This document shows, piece by piece, positions 6,201 through 10,534 of a DNA stretch of 10,534 nucleotides. Position 1 is the first letter of the stretch. Each line of letters begins with the position of its first letter. This stretch comes from DATLFI01 sp035524895 (GTDB lineage Bacteria > Acidobacteriota > Thermoanaerobaculia > Multivoradales > Multivoraceae): NCBI GenBank assembly GCA_035524895.1, contig DATLFI010000195.1:1-10534 (forward strand). Direction: 5' to 3'. The position numbers and the translations under genes are program-made. Below the pieces are notes generated by a model. It did not search any database. It saw only the letters and a list, made by a program, of their open reading frames with translations, and was not told where the DNA came from.

Positions 6201-7046
6201 AAGTTCGGCGGACGCGAGCTGGGCTTCGGCTCCGACCTCGAGCTGATGCTGATCTACGAACGCGAGGGGCGCACGGCCAGCCAGGACAAGAGCGCGAGCG
6301 AGCTGTTCCGCACCCTGGTCGCCGAGCTCCGCGGCACCCTTGGGGACCGCCGCACGCTCGCCCTCGACCTGCGACTGCGACCCTACGGCCAGACCGGCTC
6401 GCTCGCCGTGACGCGTGAGTCGTTCGAGACCTACTTCGCTCCGGAGGGCGACGCCTGGCCTTACGAGCGCCAGGCGCTGGTGAAGATGCGCGCGCTCACC
6501 GGGGACGCGGCCTTCGGCGAGGCCATCGAGCAGCTCCGCGACCGGTTGGTGTACGAGCTAGGCCACCCCGACCCGGCGGCGTGTCGCGCTTTGCGCGAGC
6601 GCCAGATCCGACACCTGGTGGTGCCGGGCACGATCAACGCCAAGTTCACCGCCGGCGCGCTGGTCGACGTCGAGTATCTCGTCCAGCTCCTTCAGATGCA
6701 CCATGGGCGACGTCGCGCGCAGCTACGCAGCACCAACACCCTGGCAGCCATCGGCGAGCTGCACGCGGCGGGCGCGCTCGATGCCCACGATTACGACCTG
6801 CTAGTGGACGCGTACCGTTTCTACCGGCTGCTGATCGACGCGCTGCGCATGGTGCGCGGCCACGCCAAGGACCTGACTGTACCGGCAGCGGACTCCGAGG
6901 AGTACGCGTTCCTGGCGCGGCGCCTGGCGGTCGACTCTCCCGACGAGCTGCGCCGCCGGCTCGAGCGCCATCTCGACCAGGTCCCCAAGCTGCAGTCGCG
7001 ATTGCTCGCCAACCTCGAGGCGCGTCTCCAGCAGCCGCGACGCTAG
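3288..7046 (+). CDS. glnE: Glutamine synthetase adenylyltransferase/deadenylylase with two inserted ACT domains
   Basis: GlnE attaches AMP to, and phosphorolytically removes AMP from, a tyrosine of glutamine synthetase in the cytoplasm, setting nitrogen assimilation. This protein has 1252 residues against about 946 in E. coli. The N-terminal deadenylylase (AR) half has GKLGARELNYSSDIDLVF with D257/D259, then GEGFLHRVDLRLRPWG with D295, and KARPIAG (K332). The C-terminal adenylyltransferase (AT) half has GKFGGRELGFGSDLELMLIY with D983/E985, LDLRLRPYGQTG with D1027, and WPYERQALVKMR (K1066), followed by the usual helical bundle. Between them, about 580-690 (YGIEILGRDALGTLSLVCGL) and 716-795 (LFIEGTDTPGFLYELTNAL ... 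VRDTLWVTDRDG) read as GlnD-like ACT domains. The spacing from AR to AT aspartates is about 200 residues more than in E. coli. Start chosen at ATG 3288; no strong Shine-Dalgarno. Family assignment is very sure; sensing by the ACT pair is inference. Confidence 0.97.
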   Translation: MDEARATAATAPPHAPLDDEALGEAGFGDPSAARRRLAALEDNPGGARLRAEIERVLRGEPGLVADPDGALVALERLLHDATDPQTLLQRELGGPRRVHNVLAVLGASGYLTEVVLRHPAWLGELSGLHQAARRRDEGELRRELEAEAGLEQPWHTAEPRPLSSNVPPAMGRDAVERALDGLRRVHQHELLRIGGCDLLALFDLETILDQVSLLADEMVRAALEAAWRSLPDRPDPRRFCVLALGKLGARELNYSSDIDLVFLAEDEAPLYWALAKRLSDYLSRPTGEGFLHRVDLRLRPWGRDGPLVSTRGSYLEYLSHHASAAELQSLLKARPIAGALAIGERFLDEARTFVFRERDPDVLRADVLQLKERIEGELRARGESWGQVKSGEGSIRDVEFTTQYLQLLHCPVHEDLGLRAPATLDALDALREHGLLADADHRVLVQGYVFLRTVEHDLQLVGNLQAHQLPRDPLRLRHLARRLGFHDEGGAASATDATARFLGRYQEHARAVRAVYLRHMAPTGSPRPAEAAYEPPVMRMPAPYLAAFSTADVERHRHTIAALEDSGRRVAVSVQALEEHRYGIEILGRDALGTLSLVCGLLHAYRCNIVEGQVFTSEEVVDAHAARLEAGARTWGRGKRWLVDVFIVEPKDDGPSLAGLAADLGSLLDLLHDQGHTQAQLALAKRVSLALPDGDGSTDALPVLYPLDIEVDNGRSERHTVLFIEGTDTPGFLYELTNALALSEISVEMMEVSTAGSRVRDTLWVTDRDGRKILEPAALRRLKLTTVLIKHFTHLLPRAPDPERALLHFHQLLDDLFARESWEHEIATLEQPTVLASLAQLLGQSDFLWRDFLRMQHENLFPVVQDIAGLEEARPRHELEQALDEALASRPPEERAEALAAFQDREMFRVDMRKILRRGAAFDQFSRELTELAEILCTRVVELSYRDLVQSLGDPVGEDGEVVPFTLFALGKFGGRELGFGSDLELMLIYEREGRTASQDKSASELFRTLVAELRGTLGDRRTLALDLRLRPYGQTGSLAVTRESFETYFAPEGDAWPYERQALVKMRALTGDAAFGEAIEQLRDRLVYELGHPDPAACRALRERQIRHLVVPGTINAKFTAGALVDVEYLVQLLQMHHGRRRAQLRSTNTLAAIGELHAAGALDAHDYDLLVDAYRFYRLLIDALRMVRGHAKDLTVPAADSEEYAFLARRLAVDSPDELRRRLERHLDQVPKLQSRLLANLEARLQQPRR

Positions 7047-7048
7047 GA

Positions 7049-7069
7049 GGTGCCGTGGGCGGCGGCACC
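7049..7069. terminator. Candidate hairpin between convergent glnE and diguanylate cyclase genes
   Basis: GGTGCCG (7049-7055) and CGGCACC (7063-7069) form a perfect 7-bp stem with a 7-base loop, three bases after the glnE stop and 14 bases before the end of the convergent gene. It could serve both strands. No U-tract follows in either direction, so a Rho-independent terminator in the strict sense is not shown. Confidence 0.45.
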
Positions 7070-7082
7070 ATCGCGACCCTTG

Positions 7083-8225
7083 TCAGGCCCGGGTCTGGCG
7101 CCGGATGTCCCGTTTCACACCCGTCGAGATCCGATTCTTTCCGCTGGCCTTGGCGTCGTACATCGCTTGGTCCGCGGCGCGGATGAACTCGTTCTTTCGG
7201 TAGTGCAGCGGGAGCTCTTCGGGGAACTCGAGCTCACGATAGGAGGCCACCCCGAGGCTCGCGGTCACGGTGCCCGGCGCGAGCACCACGCGACCGGCAG
7301 GACCGGCGTCGATCTCGAACTGCGTTTCGGCGATGGCACGTCGGATCCGTTCACCGACCTCGAGGCCCCCGCTCATCCCGCAGTGCGAGATGATCACCAC
7401 GAACTCGTCTCCGCCGTAGCGAGCGACGGTGGAGGTCTCGGAAGAAGCCACCCTCGAGAGCGTGAGACCGATCTCGCGCAGCGTCTGGCTGCCCACCAGG
7501 TGGCCGTGCCGGTCATTGACGGCCTTGAAGTGGTCCAGGTCGAGGAAGATCAGACACAGGTCGCCGCCCTGGCGCTCGACTCGCTCCACCTCGTCGGACA
7601 GGTGCTCGTTGAAGAAACGGTCGTTGTAGAGCCCCGACAGGTCGTCGCGCTTGGCCAGCTCGCGGTAGCGCGCCGCATCGAGCACGTTCTGCAGCGAGGT
7701 CGAGATGTAGCCCGCGAAGATCCGCAGCAGCTCGAGCTCGCTCTCGTCGAAGCTGCCGCGTCCGCGACGGTTGATCAGCTCCAACACGCCGCACGTCGAG
7801 CTCCCCATGCGAATGGGCACGCAAACCACCGAGTTCGTGGTGTATCCCACCTCACGGTCGATGCCGGGGAAAAAGCTGGCGTGACGCTGGGCCTCGGGGC
7901 TGAGGATGGCTTCCCCGGTCAGATAGACCTTGCCGACGATGCCGTCGCTGGCCCGCATCCGGCGGCCGACGAGCTGGTCGGCCTTTTCACCGAAGCACGC
8001 CACGAAGACCAGCTCGTTGCTGTCTGGCTGCCAGCGATTGGTCACCTTCAGGCGCGGATCATCGATCAGCACGGACCCCGACTCGGAGGGCACGAACTGG
8101 TTCGCGATGCCGAGGATCTCCTCGAACAGCTCGGGAAGCGGCGCCTCCTCGGGCGAGGTGAGCAACCGGCGCTGGCGATCGAGCAGGCGCGCGATCTCGT
8201 CCGCGGGGATGGTTACGACCCTCAA
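7083..8225 (-). CDS. GAF-GGDEF diguanylate cyclase
   Basis: This 380-residue cytoplasmic protein should make cyclic di-GMP from two GTP. A GAF sensor domain spans about 30-185 (including GVLELINRRGRGSFDESELELL, 146-167). A GGDEF domain spans about 192-372 with DDLSGLYNDRFF (194-205), FLDLDHFKAVND (227-238; metal-binding D229, substrate-binding N237), the active-site GGDEF (271-275) and QAMYDAKASGKNR near the end. The usual RxxD inhibitory site is absent; the aligned residues 262-265 are SETS. S246 replaces the aspartate usual in GHxxGD. The start is a TTG (8225-8223), supported by GGAGG (8238-8234) eight bases upstream and by no better start nearby. No membrane segment is visible. It follows the gamma-glutamyltransferase gene on the same strand after 96 bases and converges on glnE. 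The GAF ligand is unknown. Confidence 0.93.
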   Translation of the reverse strand: MRVVTIPADEIARLLDRQRRLLTSPEEAPLPELFEEILGIANQFVPSESGSVLIDDPRLKVTNRWQPDSNELVFVACFGEKADQLVGRRMRASDGIVGKVYLTGEAILSPEAQRHASFFPGIDREVGYTTNSVVCVPIRMGSSTCGVLELINRRGRGSFDESELELLRIFAGYISTSLQNVLDAARYRELAKRDDLSGLYNDRFFNEHLSDEVERVERQGGDLCLIFLDLDHFKAVNDRHGHLVGSQTLREIGLTLSRVASSETSTVARYGGDEFVVIISHCGMSGGLEVGERIRRAIAETQFEIDAGPAGRVVLAPGTVTASLGVASYRELEFPEELPLHYRKNEFIRAADQAMYDAKASGKNRISTGVKRDIRRQTRA

Positions 8226-8233
8226 CGGCCAAG

Positions 8234-8238
8234 CCTCC
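8234..8238 (-). promoter_or_regulatory. Ribosome binding site deciding a TTG start
   Basis: On the minus strand GGAGG lies eight bases before TTG at 8225-8223. It is among the clearest Shine-Dalgarno sites in the window and is the main reason to accept the non-ATG start of the diguanylate cyclase. Confidence 0.75.
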
Positions 8239-8251
8239 GGCGCCTACGAGC

Positions 8252-8263
8252 GAGGCGCGCCTC
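8252..8263. repeat. 12-bp palindrome in the diguanylate cyclase leader
   Basis: GAGGCGCGCCTC is a perfect 12-bp palindrome about 27 bases upstream of the start codon. It lies between a weak candidate -10 and the ribosome binding site, a position suited to an operator. Palindromes of this kind are common in such GC-rich DNA, so a role is speculative. Confidence 0.4.
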
Positions 8264-8291
8264 AGGCACCCGGTTCACGATGCGAAACCGC

Positions 8292-8300
8292 AGTCTACCA
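8292..8300 (-). promoter_or_regulatory. Weak candidate extended -10 promoter for the diguanylate cyclase gene
   Basis: The minus strand reads TGG-TAGACT (8300-8292), a TGn extended -10 with four of six consensus bases. It would start transcription near 8285 and give a leader of about 60 bases. No recognisable -35 is seen. The gene could equally be read through from the gamma-glutamyltransferase gene. Confidence 0.25.
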
Positions 8301-8321
8301 ACCAGATGGCCGTGGGCGCGG

Positions 8322-10052
8322 TCACGGAGAGCCTTCGGGCGCCGCCGCCCCTACCGGCGCTCCGCCCCGTCTTGGATCGGCTACCCCCGCCAGGGTGCCC
8401 GAGCAGAGCGCCACCGCGGAGACGTCCCCGCTCCACCCCTCGCGCTCGGTGAGCTCGTGCCCTCGCGCGCGCAGCGCCTCTTGCGTGGCGACGTCGAAAC
8501 TTCCCGGCTCGAAAGAGATCAAGTCGGGCCACGCTTGGTGGTGCATACGGGGGCTCTCGATCGCGGCCTCCAAGGTCGTGCCGTGATCGAGCACGTTGGA
8601 GATGACCTGGAACACGGTGGTGATGATGGTCGGACCCCCGGGTGAGCCCAACACGAGCTCCAGCTCACCGCCGGGGGCGAGCACCACGCTCGGCGTCATC
8701 GAGGACAGCATCCGCTTGCCCGGAGCCACGGCGTTGAGCTCACCTTCCACCAGACCGAACTGGTTCGGCTTGCCCGGAGCAGCCGCGAAGTCGTCCATCT
8801 CGTTGTTGAGGAGGAAGCCAGCTCCGGTCACGGTCACGGCGCTGCCGAACGCGCTGTTGATGGTGGTCGTGATCGCCGCCGCATTGCCGTGGCGATCGAC
8901 CACCGAGTAGTGGGTGGTGTTCTCGCCTTCGGCGCCGCCGCCGAGGAAGGGCGGGGTCGGGGTCGCTCGCTCGAGGTCGATCTCCGAGCGTAGCCCGTCG
9001 GCGTACTCCTGCGAGGCAAGGCGCTCCAGCGGCATTTCCACGAAGTCGGGGTCGCCCAGGTGGCGGTTGCGATCGATGAACGCGCGACGCATCACTTCGG
9101 CGTGCACGTGCGCGAGATCGGCGCTGCCGTGGGGCGGCAGCGGCGAATAGCCCTCGAGCATGTTGAGCAACAGGGCCAGCGTCACGCCGCCCGACGAGGG
9201 GGGAGGCATCGAGTAGACGGTGTAGCCACGATACTCGGCAACGATCGGATCGCGCCACACCGCGCGGTACTCGGCGAGATCGCTCCCGCTGATCAGCCCG
9301 CCGCCCAGCCTCATCTCGTCGACGACGAGCGCCGCGGTCCGGCCACCGTAGAAGCCCTCGGCGCCGTCGCTGGCGATCCGCTCGAGCGTGGCGGCGAGAT
9401 CCGGCTGCGACCACGAAGCTCCGGGTGAGGGAGGCACGCCGCCAGGCAGGAACTGCGACGCGCTGGCGGGGAACCGGCTCAGGCGCGCCGCTGCAGCGGC
9501 CAGGTGTCGGCTTCGCACCTCGTCGACCTCGTGTCCTCGCGCCAGCTCGACTGCCGGCTGGACCAGGTCGGACCACGGCAGGGAGCCGAGCCGATCGTGC
9601 ATCGCCCTGAGGCCGGCCACCGCGCCAGGGACGCCCGCGGCGAGGTGGCCGATGACGCTCTTCTCGGTGGGCTGTCCGTTCTCGTCGAGGAACATGTCGC
9701 GCGATGCAAGTCCTGGGGCCCGCTCGCGGTAGTCGAGCGCGAGCACGTCGCCGCCCGCATCGCGGTAGACGAGGAAGCCGCCACCTCCGATGTTGCCGGC
9801 CTCGGGGAGCACCGCCGCGAGAGCGAAGCCGACCGCCACGGCGGCGTCTATCGCATTGCCGCCGCGCTCCAGCACCCGCGCGCCGGCGGCCGAAGCGAGA
9901 GGATGTCCCGACACCACCATGCCGTGCGGCGATTCGGCGCGCGGCGCGCGACCCGCGAGCGGCCAGGTCGGATCGGCAGGCACCGGAGCTGGGTCGGGGG
10001 TACGTCCGCCACAGGCGAGCAGCAACACCGCGACCAGGACTACCCGTCTCAT
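8322..10052 (-). CDS. ggt: Gamma-glutamyltransferase, predicted lipoprotein
   Basis: GGT cleaves the gamma-glutamyl bond of glutathione and related compounds, moving the glutamyl group to water or an acceptor outside the cytoplasm. The 576-residue precursor has a short lipoprotein signal with lipobox LLAC (11-14; Cys14 followed by Gly, not Asp, which by the E. coli rule favours the outer membrane). Family residues present: GGNAIDAAVA (64-73), GNIGGGGF (86-93), Arg109 in YRE, the self-cleavage and nucleophile site GENTTHYSVVD with Thr379, Asn399, NNEMDDF (416-422), SSM (450-452) and the oxyanion loop GSPGGPTIITTV (469-480). Cleavage before Thr379 would give a small subunit of 198 residues, normal for the family. 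The lid-loop region PGKPNQFGLVEGELNAV (426-442) is kept, as in E. coli. The ATG overlaps the upstream gene's TGA (ATGA), indicating translational coupling. Confidence 0.96.
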   Translation of the reverse strand: MRRVVLVAVLLLACGGRTPDPAPVPADPTWPLAGRAPRAESPHGMVVSGHPLASAAGARVLERGGNAIDAAVAVGFALAAVLPEAGNIGGGGFLVYRDAGGDVLALDYRERAPGLASRDMFLDENGQPTEKSVIGHLAAGVPGAVAGLRAMHDRLGSLPWSDLVQPAVELARGHEVDEVRSRHLAAAAARLSRFPASASQFLPGGVPPSPGASWSQPDLAATLERIASDGAEGFYGGRTAALVVDEMRLGGGLISGSDLAEYRAVWRDPIVAEYRGYTVYSMPPPSSGGVTLALLLNMLEGYSPLPPHGSADLAHVHAEVMRRAFIDRNRHLGDPDFVEMPLERLASQEYADGLRSEIDLERATPTPPFLGGGAEGENTTHYSVVDRHGNAAAITTTINSAFGSAVTVTGAGFLLNNEMDDFAAAPGKPNQFGLVEGELNAVAPGKRMLSSMTPSVVLAPGGELELVLGSPGGPTIITTVFQVISNVLDHGTTLEAAIESPRMHHQAWPDLISFEPGSFDVATQEALRARGHELTEREGWSGDVSAVALCSGTLAGVADPRRGGAPVGAAAPEGSP

Positions 10053-10534
10053 GGGACCAGTCTACCGGGGCTTTGCTCCGTGCTGTTCGTCGTCCTGCGC
10101 CAGCCCCAGGCCCCGATCACGACCGCGAAGGCGACCGCAGTCCCCCACAGGACCGGACGACTCGGCCGCAGCCAGATGCGCTGGTTGTGAGCCCCGCTCT
10201 CGAACCCGGGAAACGGCCGCTCGCCGAACTCTCGCTCGAGATCCTCGCGGAGCCAGTCGTCCAGGCGATGCTCGAAGCGACCGTTGCGCCAGATCGAGAG
10301 GAACGCGCCATAGTGCCGCTCGAGCAAGGCATTCTCGCGCCATGCCAGCTCGCGCTCACCTCGCTCGATCGCGTCGTTACGGGCGTGGACCCGCCAGCCC
10401 GCCTCGGTCTGGTAGTAGTCCTCTATCTCCAAAGCGCCGAAGGGTCGCCGCGGAGGTGTCGAGGCCCAGCGCTCTCGGCGCTCCAGGTCGCGTCGAGCCA
10501 GCTCGGACGCAGAGAAGTACGAGCGGAAGCTGCC
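10049..10534 (-). CDS. Unknown protein with C-terminal membrane helix (5' end outside window)
   Basis: The frame is open from the right edge of the window to TGA at 10051-10049, giving 161 visible residues; the true start lies further right. A TTG at 10432 begins a shorter version, but coding character continues upstream of it, so it is unlikely to be the start. The visible part is rich in charged residues and probably helical (RRDLERRERW, ERGERELAWRENALLERHYG), with aromatic patches (IEDYYQTEAGW, FLSIWRNGRFEHRLDDWL). One hydrophobic segment near the end, PVLWGTAVAFAVVIGAWGW, is followed by RR and a short polar tail, consistent with a tail-anchored or C-terminal membrane span. I do not recognise the family. 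It is coupled to ggt by a 4-base ATGA overlap, so it may act at the same envelope site. Confidence 0.7.
   Translation of the reverse strand, partial: GSFRSYFSASELARRDLERRERWASTPPRRPFGALEIEDYYQTEAGWRVHARNDAIERGERELAWRENALLERHYGAFLSIWRNGRFEHRLDDWLREDLEREFGERPFPGFESGAHNQRIWLRPSRPVLWGTAVAFAVVIGAWGWRRTTNSTEQSPGRLVP

Noticed and set aside
8291..8299. Shared 9-mer CAGTCTACC here and at 10058-10066, both just upstream of a minus-strand gene
   Set aside because: Nine bases matching twice in 10 kb is within reach of chance, and the second site lies inside the coding end of the upstream gene.
7050..8645. 531-codon plus-strand frame opposite the diguanylate cyclase
   Set aside because: The minus strand carries intact GAF and GGDEF motifs; the plus-strand product is a compositional shadow.

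Overview
The window is uniformly GC-rich and coding-dense on its right two thirds. It looks like a chromosomal segment from a high-GC, probably Gram-negative bacterium, because it has a GlnE-type glutamine synthetase adenylyltransferase, a lipoprotein-anchored gamma-glutamyltransferase and a GAF-GGDEF diguanylate cyclase. A myxobacterial or other delta-proteobacterial-type, possibly uncultured, lineage would fit. That assignment is inference; no RNA gene or ribosomal protein is present to anchor it.

Left third (1-1925): the 3' end of a LigD-type NHEJ DNA polymerase domain gene is followed by a poorly coding region. That region holds two copies of a roughly 175-190 bp GC-extreme repeat in inverted orientation (about 365-553 and 1622-1811). 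They bracket one orphan ORF (689-1429, minus) of visibly lower GC and unknown function. The outer edge of the right copy carries four 13-bp tandem units and a 13-bp palindrome; the left copy abuts a 17-bp palindrome. This looks like an accessory island with a dispersed repeat.

Centre (1926-7046): an Fsr-like MFS efflux transporter (minus) and glnE (plus) diverge from a short intergenic region with a putative shared promoter. The glnE start sits in a 14-bp tandem repeat that creates two ATG-CGA-TAG mini-ORFs. The GlnE protein is 1252 residues, far longer than the classical form of about 946. The extra length is largely explained by two ACT domains, like those at the C-terminus of GlnD, lying between the deadenylylase and adenylyltransferase halves. 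This suggests direct glutamine (or other amino-acid) sensing by the enzyme that modifies glutamine synthetase, and it is the most interesting observation in the window.

Right third (7083-10534, all minus): an unknown protein with a C-terminal transmembrane helix (5' end outside the window) overlaps the start of a lipoprotein gamma-glutamyltransferase gene by ATGA. A GAF-GGDEF diguanylate cyclase follows 96 bp downstream and runs convergently into the end of glnE. GlnE and gamma-glutamyltransferase both concern glutamate/glutamine chemistry, but they are in opposite transcription units and no joint regulation is visible.
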